From NCBI GenBank assembly GCA_963797115.1, contig CAWCOH010000001.1, forward strand, positions 1-64,000: DNA of 64,000 bases, given 5' to 3'. This DNA is from AP-15 sp963797115 (GTDB taxonomy: Bacteria > Pseudomonadota > Alphaproteobacteria > ATCC43930 > CGMCC-115725). A program made the position numbers and the translations under genes. The notes under the pieces are model-generated. The model had not been told where the DNA came from. It was given only the letters and a program-made list of their open reading frames with translations, and searched no databases. Positions 41,760 to 50,294 of the stretch are shown piece by piece (the stretch's first letter is position 1; each line of letters begins with the position of its first letter).

Positions 41760-41821
41760 CTGCGGCCGCTGTTGTTCCCCTCTGGGACGTCACCGTCGCC
41801 GGCCAAGAACCTCTCAGCCGA

Positions 41822-42031
41822 TCACGCTTCTTCGAGAGTGAAGCCGACCTTCAGAACGACCTGATAATTCAACTTGCCGGCATCGACTTGACCGCGGGTC
41901 TGCAGCACTTCGAACCAGCTGATCCCGCGCAATGTGCGCGATGCTCGGCCGACGGCGCTCTGGATCGCATCCTCGATGCTGGTGTCCGATGAGCCTGCAA
42001 CTTCGATGATTCTGTAAACATGGTCGGGCAT
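41822..42031 (-). CDS. dodecin family flavin-binding protein
   Basis: Dodecins form dodecameric shells that store flavins (or CoA) and protect them. The 69-residue product MPDHVYRIIEVAGSS...TLEEA has the pattern VYRIIEVAGSSDTSIEDAIQ, RTLRGISWFEVLQTRG (the Trp that stacks on flavin) and YQVVLKVGFTL. The frame is open upstream of ATG 42031 into the tRNA-Leu region, but the family starts here. It follows the MFS gene in convergent orientation with 62 bases between them. Confidence 0.92.
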   Translation of the reverse strand: MPDHVYRIIEVAGSSDTSIEDAIQSAVGRASRTLRGISWFEVLQTRGQVDAGKLNYQVVLKVGFTLEEA

Positions 42032-42149
42032 CGACGTCCTCCCTCGCGAACTATGTTGGAAGTGGGGCTCTGCGGAGCATTTCGTGCCGGCCCGCCAAAA
42101 ATTAAAGCCCGGCAGCCGGTTCTTTTTCGACCGGACGCAGGTAATGCTC

Positions 42150-42235
42150 TGGTGCGGGCGGGGAGACTTGAACTCCCACGTCCTTACGGACAACAGATTT
42201 TGAGTTTGCCGCGTCTGCCATTCCGCCACGCCCGC
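42150..42235 (-). tRNA. tRNA-Leu(CAA)
   Basis: The minus strand folds as a class II tRNA. The acceptor stem GCGGGCG (5' end 42235) pairs with CGCCCGC, the D stem is GCG/CGC, the anticodon loop CTCAAAA gives anticodon CAA, a long variable arm GTCC-GTAA-GGAC follows, and the T arm is GGGAG-TTCAAGT-CTCCC. The discriminator is A and CCA is encoded at 42152-42150. The anticodon stem GCAAA/TCTGT contains an A-C mismatch at 30-40, where related genes usually have a G-C pair. Confidence 0.92.
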
Positions 42236-42338
42236 CGCTCGGCGCTGCCGACTATATCCGCGCCCGGCGCGCGGTCAACGGGCGCAGGCCAATTTTGCCG
42301 GCTGCCGGCGACCTAGTTCCTCCCCTCTCCTACTACGA

Positions 42339-42688
42339 TCATTTAGGGCTGTCGAACTCGTCCCGGGCCGCCCGCCCGCCGTCCCGGAACCCTTGCATAA
42401 TCGAATTCTCTTGGGGAAGAGACTGAACAACGAACACCGCAGCGTAGACAATACCATAGGCGAGGACGTACGACCCGGTGTAGGCCATCCGCGAAATGCT
42501 CTTCAGAGCGGTGGCCCCCGCTTCACTCGCCGATTTTTCGCCTTGGCAGCATGCTCTGAAGCCGTCGCCGCGGCGTCCCGCATCGCCGCGGCGACCGCAT
42601 GTAGCGGGTCTTCCTCGCCGGCGGCCTGGGGTGCTGAGTCAGCTTCCACAATATGCTCCTCAGCCTGCTTTGATCTGTCCTGATCCAT
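42339..42688 (-). pseudogene. small membrane protein split by an A-tract frameshift
   Basis: ATG 42688 starts a charged Ala-rich segment (MDQDRSKQAEEHIVEAD, then DPLHAVAAAMRDAAATASEHAAKAK). In the run GCGAAAAATCG near 42530 the reading frame leads to a stop after RRVKRGPPL. With one more A the frame continues as SASEAGATALKSISRMAYTG, a transmembrane helix SYVLAYGIVYAAVFVVQSL, and a tail GFRDGGRAARDEFDSPK ending in TGA at 42341-42339. The joined protein would have about 115 residues. The five-A tract makes a sequencing or assembly error as likely as a true mutation. The function is unknown. Confidence 0.6.
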
Positions 42689-42800
42689 CAGGCTAGCATG
42701 GGCTGACGAAAAGCGGCAAGGGAACGGCGGAGCGGCCATTGCTGTGCACGAGCGGCCACCCTAACATGACCATGGTTTGCGCGAGCCAAGCGGTGCCGAA

Positions 42801-43094
42801 ATGCTTCGAATTGTGATCTCCTGTTGCGCAACGGCTTGGGCGCTTGCGGTGGTGCCGGTTGCCGCGGCTCCGCAATATGCGCAGTATTATCCGCCCCCAG
42901 GTTACGGGCGGCCGCCGTGCCAAGCGGTAACGCCTGGGCCGTTGCGCGGAGCCGCGCGGGGTGCGGCCGGCGGAGCGGTTTTCGGAGCGATCGGCGGGAA
43001 TGCCGGGCGTGGCGCAGCGATTGGCGCTGGCATCGGTGCGGTCGGAGGTGCTGTCCGTCGCGGCACGGCACGCAGTTCCGGGTATTGCTATTAA
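42801..43094 (+). CDS. glycine-zipper envelope protein
   Basis: A 97-residue exported protein. The signal peptide covers MLRIVISCCATAWALAVVPVAAA, and the mature start APQYAQYYPPPGYGRPPC is rich in Tyr and Pro. A glycine-zipper segment follows (RGAARGAAGGAVFGAIGGNAG then AAIGAGIGAVGGAV), the pattern that packs two helices in the membrane, as in YmgG- and Rick17-like outer-membrane proteins. ATG 42801 is selected because the signal peptide begins there. It is 50 bases upstream of a lipoprotein gene on the same strand. The function is not known, and its role is probably structural in the envelope. Confidence 0.75.
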   Translation: MLRIVISCCATAWALAVVPVAAAPQYAQYYPPPGYGRPPCQAVTPGPLRGAARGAAGGAVFGAIGGNAGRGAAIGAGIGAVGGAVRRGTARSSGYCY

Positions 43095-43144
43095 CGTTGG
43101 CCTGTGTGGTTGCCCGATGTTGTCGGAAAGAGGCGAGGCGAGAG

Positions 43145-43546
43145 ATGAACCTCTGGCTCATACCCGCGCTGTTGGTGCTCGCGCTCGCCGCTTGCGCGCA
43201 ACAGCCTCCACCGCAGACGCAGACCTCGGCGGCACCTCTACCAGCGGCAGCTCCGCCTGCGCCCAATCCGCCGCCGGTCCCTGCCGAAGCACAAATCGCT
43301 CCCGGGCGTTGGGATGTCGATCGCGTTCGGTGTTCGGATCTGCTCGGCGCCGCTGACGACGATCGTGCTGCCGCAGCGATGTTCTATTACGGCTATCTGG
43401 CGGCGAAGGCGGGCATACACGTCATCAATGTCGACAAGATCGACGAAAACGTCGGCAAAGTCATGAAGCAATGTGCCGCAACGCCGACCCTGACGGTGCC
43501 GCAGGCGTTTCGTCAGGCGCTCAGCCCGCGCCAATCGGCTAGCTGA
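43145..43546 (+). CDS. HdeA/HdeB-like lipoprotein
   Basis: A 133-residue lipoprotein. The signal MNLWLIPALLVLALAACAQ has the lipobox LAAC with Cys at residue 17. A Pro/Ala linker (residues 20-50) leads to a small helical domain with two cysteines: DVDRVRCSDLLGAADDDRAAAAMFYYGYLAAK and DENVGKVMKQCAATPTLTV (both given in part to locate the Cys). This is the pattern of HdeA/HdeB, which form a disulfide and act as acid-stress periplasmic chaperones in enterobacteria. Whether the alphaproteobacterial form does so is unknown. It has an AGAGG-type site before ATG 43145. Confidence 0.75.
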   Translation: MNLWLIPALLVLALAACAQQPPPQTQTSAAPLPAAAPPAPNPPPVPAEAQIAPGRWDVDRVRCSDLLGAADDDRAAAAMFYYGYLAAKAGIHVINVDKIDENVGKVMKQCAATPTLTVPQAFRQALSPRQSAS

Positions 43547-43623
43547 GTCTCGCTCATCTCCTCCAACACCATTGAGCCCGAACGCGGTGCCCAATCGGCG
43601 CCGCCGGCGGGTGAAAGGAGCGC

Positions 43624-44652
43624 GTGAAGCTCATTCCGCTTCCGGTGGTCGGCGCGGCTGCAGGGTTGACGGCGATCGGGGCGCTCGTCGGCTACTTTGG
43701 TGCCGGCGCTGTGGTGCGATCGCTTCTCGCCATCGGCTGGGACGGGTTCGCGGCAATTTGCTCGATCCACTTGGGCTTGATTGCCGCTATGGGCCTCGCC
43801 TGGCGAGCCCTCCTTCCCGGCGCCTCCGCCTGGATTTTTATATGGGGGCGTCTGATGCGCGACGCCGGCTCGGAAGTGCTGCCGCTGTCCCAAATGGGAG
43901 GAGCCGTCCTCGGCGTCCGTGCGGTGAGCTTGGCCGGGATCGCGAGCGTGGTCGCGACGGCTAGCACGATCGTCGATCTCACCCTCGAGTTTTTCGCCAA
44001 AATAGCCTATACGGCGGTGGGTCTCGTTCTATTGGCGAATTTGCGACCCGACTTGCAGGTTACGCTTCCGATCACGATAGGCGTTGCCGCGGCCGCCCTG
44101 ATCGCCCTCGCCTTCGTGATCGTCCAGCGTCACGGATTCGATCTGTTTGATCGTTTCGCCCGTGCTCTGGGACGCGGCTGGGCCGACCGCACGGCTGCCG
44201 GTGCTGCCTCGGTCCATATCGCGCTTGCCGGGACCTACAGGCGAAGGGCAGGTTTGTGCGGCGGCTTCTTGCTGCACCTGGCCTGCTGGGTCATGAGCGC
44301 TATCGAGGTCTGGATCGCGTTGCGCCTCGCCGGCACCCCGCTCGATTTCTCGGCGGTAATCGTGATCGAGAGCCTGGTCTATGCGATCCGTACCGTCGCC
44401 TTCGCGATTCCCAACGCTGTCGGGGTGCAGGAGGGCGCCTATATTATCCTCGGTGCCGCCTTTGGCCTGACACCGGAGATGGCGCTCGCCCTTTCGCTAT
44501 TGAAACGGGCGCGCGATCTGGCGATCGGCTTGCCGGCGCTCGGCGCGTGGCAGGCCGTAGAGGGCGGTCGCTTGTGGCGGCGCCTGGCGCTGAGATCAGT
44601 CGCGTTCCCGGTCGTGAAATCAGTTGGCCGCAGGAGAGAAGATCATGGCTGA
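43624..44652 (+). CDS. hpnL: HpnL-like membrane protein
   Basis: An integral membrane protein of 342 residues in the lysylphosphatidylglycerol synthase/flippase superfamily, most like HpnL of hopanoid clusters. It has about eight to nine helices. Family marks are a charged GRLMRDAGSEVLPLSQMGG block near residue 76, TLEFFAKIAYTAVG near 119, and IESLVYAIRTVAFAIPNAVGVQEGAYIILG near 247-276 (cited to locate). HpnL takes part in hopanoid biosynthesis or transport. No other hpn gene lies in this window, so the link is by family only. GTG 43624 is used. The next gene overlaps it by eight bases. Confidence 0.82.
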   Translation: MKLIPLPVVGAAAGLTAIGALVGYFGAGAVVRSLLAIGWDGFAAICSIHLGLIAAMGLAWRALLPGASAWIFIWGRLMRDAGSEVLPLSQMGGAVLGVRAVSLAGIASVVATASTIVDLTLEFFAKIAYTAVGLVLLANLRPDLQVTLPITIGVAAAALIALAFVIVQRHGFDLFDRFARALGRGWADRTAAGAASVHIALAGTYRRRAGLCGGFLLHLACWVMSAIEVWIALRLAGTPLDFSAVIVIESLVYAIRTVAFAIPNAVGVQEGAYIILGAAFGLTPEMALALSLLKRARDLAIGLPALGAWQAVEGGRLWRRLALRSVAFPVVKSVGRRREDHG

Positions 44653-45247
44653 AGCGCTTCCTGTCATCTATTTGGCGAGGCATGGCGAGACCGCCTGGAG
44701 CCTGTCGGGCCAGCATACCGGGCGAACCGATCTGCCGCTGACCGAGCGCGGCGAAGCCAATGCCCGGGCGCTCGGAGCGCGGCTGCGCGGGTTGAGTTTT
44801 GCAAAAGTCTTCACCAGCCCGTTGCAACGCGCCGTCAGGACTTGCGAACTGGCAGGTTTCGGGGAGCAGGCCGAACCCGATCCGGGTATGGTGGAGTGGG
44901 ACTACGGCCAATATGAAGGCCGCCGCACGGCCGAAATCCTGCAGGAACGCCCGAATTGGTATCTGTTCCGCGACGGTTGCCCGGGAGGGGAGAGCCCGCG
45001 GCAGGTGGGCGCGCGCGCCGACCGCGTCATCAACCGGATACGCGCCGTTCACGGCGACGTTCTGCTGTTCTCGAGCGCCCATATTCTGCGCGTGCTCGCC
45101 GCGCGCTGGCTCGGGCTCGAAGCGGCGGGTGGGCGCTATTTTTGGCTCGGGACCGCGAGTCTGAGCCTGCTCGGCTACGAGCACAACCTCGGCGAGCCGA
45201 TAATTCGATTGTGGAACGACACCCGCCACACAGAGAAGGTTGATTGA
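44645..45247 (+). CDS. histidine phosphatase family protein
   Basis: A 200-residue phosphoglycerate-mutase-type phosphatase. The catalytic motif LARHGETAW (Arg12, His13) lies next to GQHTGRTDLPLTERGEANAR, VFTSPLQRAVRTCELAG, the acidic MVEWDYGQYEGRRTAEI with its catalytic Glu, and the second His in LLFSSAHILRVLAARWLG. It removes phosphate from small metabolites through a phosphohistidine. The substrate is unknown. ATG 44645 overlaps the hpnL stop, and its own stop overlaps the HAD gene start, so the three are probably translated together. Confidence 0.9.
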   Translation: MAEALPVIYLARHGETAWSLSGQHTGRTDLPLTERGEANARALGARLRGLSFAKVFTSPLQRAVRTCELAGFGEQAEPDPGMVEWDYGQYEGRRTAEILQERPNWYLFRDGCPGGESPRQVGARADRVINRIRAVHGDVLLFSSAHILRVLAARWLGLEAAGGRYFWLGTASLSLLGYEHNLGEPIIRLWNDTRHTEKVD

Positions 45248-45921
45248 TGATAACCCCCGACCAGACCGTGTTCCTCGTCGATATCGACAACACCTTGCTG
45301 GACAACGACCACATCCAGGCCGATTTGAAGCGCCATCTCGAACGCGAGTTCGGCGCGGCGTGTCGCGACCGCTACTGGGCGATCCTCGAACAGCTGATGA
45401 CCGAGCTGGGCTACCGGGATTATCTCGGCGCCTTGCAGCGCTATCGGGTCGAGCACCCCAAGGACCTCCATCTGCTGTCAATGTCCTCGTATCTGGTCGA
45501 TTACCCGTTCGCCAATCGCCTGTACCCGGGAGCGCTCGACGTTCTCGAGCGGTTCCGCGGCTGGGCGCGGACGGTGATCCTGTCCGATGGGGACGTCGTC
45601 TTCCAGCCGCGCAAGGTCGAGCGCTCCGGCATCTTCGAGGCCGTCGAGGGAAACGTGCTGATATACATCCACAAGGAGGAGGAACTCGGGGATGTGGAGC
45701 AGCGCTACCCCGCGCGGCATTACGTTCTGGTCGACGACAAACCGCGAATTCTTGCCGAGGTAAAGAAAATTTGGGGCGACCGCGTGACCACGGTGCTGCC
45801 GCGCCAAGGACAGTTTGCCCATGCGCCCGATGCCGCTTCGTTTAGCCCCGCTGCGGACATGACGGTCGAACGCATCGGCGATTTGTGCACTTATGAGTTC
45901 CGCGACTTTCTGATCGGCTAA
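45247..45921 (+). CDS. HAD family hydrolase
   Basis: A cytoplasmic phosphatase of 224 residues. Motif I is FLVDIDNTLLDND with the nucleophile Asp12 and the acid-base Asp14. Motif II is the Ser in VILSDGDVVFQPRKVERSG, and motif IV the Asp pair in HYVLVDDKPRILAEVKKIWGD. The cap is of the helical C1 type (residues about 20-90). ATG 45247 overlaps the preceding stop by one base (TGATG). Paired with the histidine phosphatase, it may act on sugar phosphates, but this is only context. gnd follows after about 50 bases. Confidence 0.88.
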   Translation: MITPDQTVFLVDIDNTLLDNDHIQADLKRHLEREFGAACRDRYWAILEQLMTELGYRDYLGALQRYRVEHPKDLHLLSMSSYLVDYPFANRLYPGALDVLERFRGWARTVILSDGDVVFQPRKVERSGIFEAVEGNVLIYIHKEEELGDVEQRYPARHYVLVDDKPRILAEVKKIWGDRVTTVLPRQGQFAHAPDAASFSPAADMTVERIGDLCTYEFRDFLIG

Positions 45922-45972
45922 TGCACCACCGCACGCGCGAGCTGTACCGCGCGTCTGAATAGGAGGTCTCAG

Positions 45973-46989
45973 ATGCAACTCGGAATGATCGGCCTCGGCC
46001 GGATGGGCGCCAACATGGTGCGCCGCCTCCTTCAGGGCGGCCACGATTGCGTGGTCTTCGACATGTCGCCGGATACGGTCAATGAGATGGTCAAGGAGAG
46101 GGCGACCGGGTCGTCCTCGCTCGCCGACCTCGTCAAGAAGCTGGAAAAGCCGCGCGCCGTCTGGCTGATGGTGCCGGCTGCCGTCGTCGACAAGACGATC
46201 GCTGATGTTCTGCCGTCGCTCGAGCCGGGGGACATCCTGATCGATGGCGGCAATTCCTACTACATCGACGACATCAGGCGAGCGAAGGAGCTGTCGCCGA
46301 AACAGATCCACTACGTTGACGTCGGAACCAGCGGCGGCGTTTGGGGATTGGAGCGCGGCTATTGCATGATGATCGGCGGCGAGGCCGAGGTAGTCAGGCG
46401 CCTCGATCCGATCTTTGCGACGCTGGCACCCGGGAGGGGCGACATTCCCCGCACCCCGGGACGCGAGACAATGGGCGGCACCGCCGAGCAGGGCTACCTG
46501 CATTGCGGGCCGAATGGTGCGGGGCACTTCGTCAAGATGGTGCACAACGGCATCGAATATGGCGTCATGGCTGCTTACGCCGAAGGATTGGGGGTGCTGC
46601 GCTCCGCCAATGTCGGCAAGCAGACCCACGCAGCCGACGCCGAAACAACGCCGTTGCGTGATCCCGAGCACTATCAATACGATTTCAACTTGCCCGACAT
46701 CACGGAACTGTGGCGCCGCGGCAGTGTGATCGCCTCGTGGCTGTTGGATCTGACCGCAAGCGCGCTCTCCAAGGATCACACTCTCACCGAGTTTGCTGGG
46801 CGCGTTTCGGATTCGGGCGAAGGACGCTGGACGATCAAAGCCGCCATCGATGAGGCAGTGCCGGCGCATGTCCTGACTGCGGCGCTGTACGAGCGTTTCA
46901 GCTCGCGCGGCGAGGCGGATTTCGCGAACCGCGTGCTCTCGGCCATGCGTTACGAGTTTGGCGGGCACATCGAGAAGCCGGCTGGGTAG
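45973..46989 (+). CDS. gnd: 6-phosphogluconate dehydrogenase (decarboxylating), short form
   Basis: Converts 6-phosphogluconate to ribulose 5-phosphate and CO2. The 338-residue product is the short class, usually NAD-dependent. It has the Rossmann motif MIGLGRMGANMVRRLLQGGH, then WLMVPAAVVDKTI, DGGNSYYIDDIRRAKEL, the substrate site DVGTSGGVWGLERGYCMMIGG and HCGPNGAGHFVKMVHNGIEYG with the catalytic Lys. An AGGAGG site lies just before ATG 45973. It is downstream of two phosphatase genes and may be in the same operon. The long-form C-terminal dimerisation domain is absent, as expected for this class. Confidence 0.93.
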   Translation: MQLGMIGLGRMGANMVRRLLQGGHDCVVFDMSPDTVNEMVKERATGSSSLADLVKKLEKPRAVWLMVPAAVVDKTIADVLPSLEPGDILIDGGNSYYIDDIRRAKELSPKQIHYVDVGTSGGVWGLERGYCMMIGGEAEVVRRLDPIFATLAPGRGDIPRTPGRETMGGTAEQGYLHCGPNGAGHFVKMVHNGIEYGVMAAYAEGLGVLRSANVGKQTHAADAETTPLRDPEHYQYDFNLPDITELWRRGSVIASWLLDLTASALSKDHTLTEFAGRVSDSGEGRWTIKAAIDEAVPAHVLTAALYERFSSRGEADFANRVLSAMRYEFGGHIEKPAG

Positions 46990-47050
46990 CCGAACGCCGG
47001 CAGAAGCAACGTAGGCGGTCACCAGCCCGACCCGCCACAGTCACGAAGCC

Positions 47051-47722
47051 TTATTCGATCGGCGGCCAGCCCCGAAGCTGGTAAGCGCCGTCCCAGAACA
47101 GCCATTCGTATTGGCAGGCGCGGCGGAACGCCGCGAGCATCTGGGTGCGCGTCGCGGCTGTCGTGGCCTCAGAAGCGCGATCGCTGGCCGCGATGATCCT
47201 CTGCACGGCCTCGCCAAAGCGCTCGTCGGCATAGGTGTCGATCCACGCTCGGTAGGGGTTCTCTGGAGCGGCCTTGCGGGCTATCGCGCAGCCGACATCC
47301 CAGTAGATCCAGAAGCACGGCAACAGCGCCGCGACCAGGACTTCCCAGGGCTGGTGATAGGCCGCCGCTGTAAGGTAGCTGGTGTAGGCGAGGCAATCCG
47401 GCGCCGGCTCGGCTTCCGCCAGTACGGCTGGATCGACGCCGAACGTGCGCAGGTATTGCTCGTGGAGCGCTCTCTCGACCGCGACCGCTCCCAATGCCGA
47501 CTGGCCGAACGACTGTAAGGTGCCGATGTCCGGCGCCTTGGCCGCGGCAATCGCCAACGCCCGCGAAAACTGGCCGAGATAGAGCGCGTCCTGGACGATG
47601 TAGTGCTGGAACCGGTCGCGTGCCAACGTGCCGGCGGCGAGCTCGGCATTGAACGGCAGCGCGTGGATCGCCTCTCGCAGGGATGCGGTGCGCCGCCAAG
47701 CTTCATCGGAAAAGGGGATCAT
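47051..47722 (-). CDS. tenA: TenA/thiaminase II family protein
   Basis: An aminopyrimidine aminohydrolase for thiamin salvage, 223 residues, all-helical. The catalytic Cys136 lies in ALLPCFWIYWDVG. FQHYIVQDALYLGQFSRALA (residues about 38-57) carries the conserved Tyr and Asp, and QYEWLFWDGAYQLRGW near the end has the catalytic Glu and Trp. The gene is monocistronic and convergent with gnd. No thiamin-pyrophosphate riboswitch was found in the roughly 120 bases upstream, so control by thiamin is not shown here. Confidence 0.92.
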   Translation of the reverse strand: MIPFSDEAWRRTASLREAIHALPFNAELAAGTLARDRFQHYIVQDALYLGQFSRALAIAAAKAPDIGTLQSFGQSALGAVAVERALHEQYLRTFGVDPAVLAEAEPAPDCLAYTSYLTAAAYHQPWEVLVAALLPCFWIYWDVGCAIARKAAPENPYRAWIDTYADERFGEAVQRIIAASDRASEATTAATRTQMLAAFRRACQYEWLFWDGAYQLRGWPPIE

Positions 47723-47844
47723 TCCTTTGTCCTCTCATCCGATCGCCACACCGGATCAAAATGCGGCCGAGCCGGCCTCGCCTGCCCGTACCACGGAAGT
47801 GGTTTTTCGAAAATCGTAATCGCTCGCCACTGTGGTCAATCGCC

Positions 47845-50199
47845 CTACCAGCATTTCGAGTAGTCGCAGCTGGTGCACTGGTCGCAGCCCTCGATGCGGA
47901 TCAGCGCGGCTTGACCGCATTTCGGGCATTGGGCCAAGCCGGCTGGGCGGGACCGTTGATCGGTGAGCAACCCATCGCCCGCAGCTGCCGCTTTGCGATC
48001 GGTCATTACGGCTCGCTGGCGCTTCGCCGGCAGAAAGCCGATCTCGATCATGTGGCGCTCGATCACATCGCCGATGGCCGCCAGCAGCGAGGGCACGTAT
48101 CGGCCCTCCATCCAGGCGCCGCCCCGCGGGTCGAACACCGCCTTCATCTCCTCGACCACAAAGGAGACGTCGCCGCCACGCCGGAATACCGCACTGATCA
48201 TCCGCGTCAGCGCAACAGTCCAGGCGTAGTGCTCCATATTCTTAGAGTTGATGAACACCTCGAAGGGGCGGCGCCGGCCGTCCTGGATGATGTCGTTCAG
48301 CGTGATGTAGAGCGCGTGCTCGCTGTCGGGCCAGCGGATCTTGTAGGTCTGGCCGGGCAGCGCCTCGGGCCGGCTCAAGGGTTGCGTCATGTAGACCACG
48401 CCGCCGGCCTCGAAAATGTCGGCGGGCCTTGGCGAAGGGGCCGATGGGGGTACCGGAAGGGGCAATTCGGGCTGGCGCGACGCAAATTGGGTGCTTGTCG
48501 TCTCTTCCCTGACTTCGAGCACCGCCCCGGTCACCTCGTTCGGACGGTAGGTAGTGCAGCCTTTGCAGCCGAGCGCATAGGCTTGCCGGTAGACGTCCTT
48601 AAAGCTGTCGAAGCTAAGCTCGGCGGGCAGGTTGATCGTCTTCGAGATCGAGCTGTCGACGTGCCTCTGCACCGTAGCCTGCATGACCACGTGATCCTCT
48701 GGCGACAGCACCTGGGCATCGACGAAATAGTCCGGCAGCGGCGCCAGCTCGCCCTTCAGGCGCCGAAACAGCCGGTGGGCGTAATCGGCGACTTCTTCCT
48801 CGCGGTGCGTGCCGTCGGGCATCAGCACGTTGCGCGTATGGCGAAAGCTGAACACCGGCTCGATGCCTGACGACACGTTATCGGCGAACAGTGAGATCGT
48901 GCCGGTCGGCGCGACCGAGGTCAGCAGCGCGTTGCGGATGCCGTTTTCGGCAATTTTCGCGCGCACTTCCTCGTCTAGAGCCGCCACAGTTTCGCCTGCG
49001 AGATAACGATCACGGTCGAACAGTGGGAACGACCCCTTCTCCGCGGCAAGTGCAGTCGAAGCGAGATAGGCCTCGCGCTGGATCGCGGCGAGCCAACTCT
49101 CGGTCGCGCCGACGGCGGCGGGCGAGCCGTAACGCAAGCCGCACAAGATCAACGCATCGGCAAGTCCCGTTACCCCGAGGCCAATGCGCCGTTTCTGGCT
49201 CGCCTCTTCCTGCTGCTGCGGCAACGGAAAGCGCGAGATGTCGATGACGTTGTCCATCATGCGCACGCAGTCGGGCACTAGCCGGCACAGCCGATCGAGG
49301 TCGAGGCGCGCCTCGGGCGTAAATGGGTTTTCGACGAGACTCGCCAAGTTGATCGAACCCAAGAGGCACGCGCCGTAAGGCGGCAGCGGCTGCTCGCCGC
49401 ACGGGTTCGTGGCTGTTATCTGCTCGCAATACCAGAGATTGTTGCGGCGATTGACGCGGTCGATGAAGATCACGCCCGGCTCGGCATAGGCGTAGGTCGC
49501 CCGCATGATCTTGTCCCACAGCTCACGGGCCGGCAGTACCTTCGAAACCGAGCCCTCGAAGGAGAGCTCCCAAGGCGCGTTGTCTTCGACCGCCTTCATG
49601 AAGGCGTCGGTGACGAGCACCGACAGGTTGAACATGCGCAGCCGCCCGGCCTCCTTCTTGGCCTCGACGAAGTCCTCGATGTCGGGGTGGTCGCAGCGCA
49701 GCGTCGCCATCATCGCGCCGCGGCGATAGCCCGCACTCATGATGGTCCGGCACATCGCGTCCCAGACATCCATGAAAGAGAGCGGTCCCGAGGCGTCGGC
49801 GCCCACCCCTTTGACCGGCGCGCCGCGCGGCCGCAGGGTAGAGAAATCGTAGCCGATGCCGCCGCCCTGCTGCATCGTCAGGGCGGCCTCGCGCAGATGG
49901 GCGAAGATCCCGCCCATGTTGTCCGGGATTGTCCCCATCACGAAGCAGTTGAACAACGTCACCGACCGGCCGCTGCCCGCACCGGCGACGACCCGTCCTG
50001 CCGGTAGAAACTTGAAATCGGTCATCGCCGCGTAAAATCGCTCGGTCCACAGCCCGGGGTCGCCCTCGGGGGCGGCGAGAGCCGCCGCCACGCGCCGCCA
50101 CGTATCCTCGATCGTCTTGTCGAGCGGCTCGCCCGAAGGCCCCCTCAGGCGGTACTTCATGTCCCAAATCTGCTGCGAAATCGACGCGACGACGGCCAT
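47845..50199 (-). CDS. nrdJ: adenosylcobalamin-dependent ribonucleotide reductase, class II
   Basis: NrdJ makes deoxyribonucleotides with vitamin B12 as radical generator, with or without oxygen. ATG 50199 has a GGAGGAG site upstream and gives 784 residues. Marks are AALTMQQGGGIGYDFSTLRPRG (cited in part), TATNPCGEQPLPPYGACLLGSINLASLV with the substrate-site Cys, APTGTISLFADNVSSGIEP, and VQRHVDSSISKTINLP. The C-terminus has an unusual zinc-type tail, AQCPKCGQAALIRIEGCDQC, then CDYSKCW, which re-reduces the active site. No cobalamin riboswitch was seen upstream. The window has no class I nrdAB. Confidence 0.95.
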   Translation of the reverse strand: MAVVASISQQIWDMKYRLRGPSGEPLDKTIEDTWRRVAAALAAPEGDPGLWTERFYAAMTDFKFLPAGRVVAGAGSGRSVTLFNCFVMGTIPDNMGGIFAHLREAALTMQQGGGIGYDFSTLRPRGAPVKGVGADASGPLSFMDVWDAMCRTIMSAGYRRGAMMATLRCDHPDIEDFVEAKKEAGRLRMFNLSVLVTDAFMKAVEDNAPWELSFEGSVSKVLPARELWDKIMRATYAYAEPGVIFIDRVNRRNNLWYCEQITATNPCGEQPLPPYGACLLGSINLASLVENPFTPEARLDLDRLCRLVPDCVRMMDNVIDISRFPLPQQQEEASQKRRIGLGVTGLADALILCGLRYGSPAAVGATESWLAAIQREAYLASTALAAEKGSFPLFDRDRYLAGETVAALDEEVRAKIAENGIRNALLTSVAPTGTISLFADNVSSGIEPVFSFRHTRNVLMPDGTHREEEVADYAHRLFRRLKGELAPLPDYFVDAQVLSPEDHVVMQATVQRHVDSSISKTINLPAELSFDSFKDVYRQAYALGCKGCTTYRPNEVTGAVLEVREETTSTQFASRQPELPLPVPPSAPSPRPADIFEAGGVVYMTQPLSRPEALPGQTYKIRWPDSEHALYITLNDIIQDGRRRPFEVFINSKNMEHYAWTVALTRMISAVFRRGGDVSFVVEEMKAVFDPRGGAWMEGRYVPSLLAAIGDVIERHMIEIGFLPAKRQRAVMTDRKAAAAGDGLLTDQRSRPAGLAQCPKCGQAALIRIEGCDQCTSCDYSKCW

Positions 50200-50294
50200 G
50201 GACGACGGCTCCTCCCTATCCGTGCAGTGTACCATAGTTCTCTGTTTGTTCGATCAGACTTTCCTCGACGCTCCTGTCGTGTTACATGTGCTAC

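Noticed and set aside
42500..42560. Programmed -1 frameshifting at the A-tract of the small membrane protein
   Set aside because: The heptamer around GCGAAAAATC does not fit the usual slippery pattern and no downstream stem is evident, so a base error or mutation is simpler.
47770..47815. Hairpin CCAC-GGAA-GTGG followed by TTTTT as terminator
   Set aside because: The stem is only four to five bases and the T-run points rightward, where no rightward gene ends, so it is not counted.
47723..47844. Thiamin-pyrophosphate riboswitch before tenA
   Set aside because: The conserved CUGAGA and ACC-GAU-type elements were not found on the minus strand.
50200..50294. Cobalamin riboswitch before nrdJ
   Set aside because: The region is too short and has no B12-box-like sequence.
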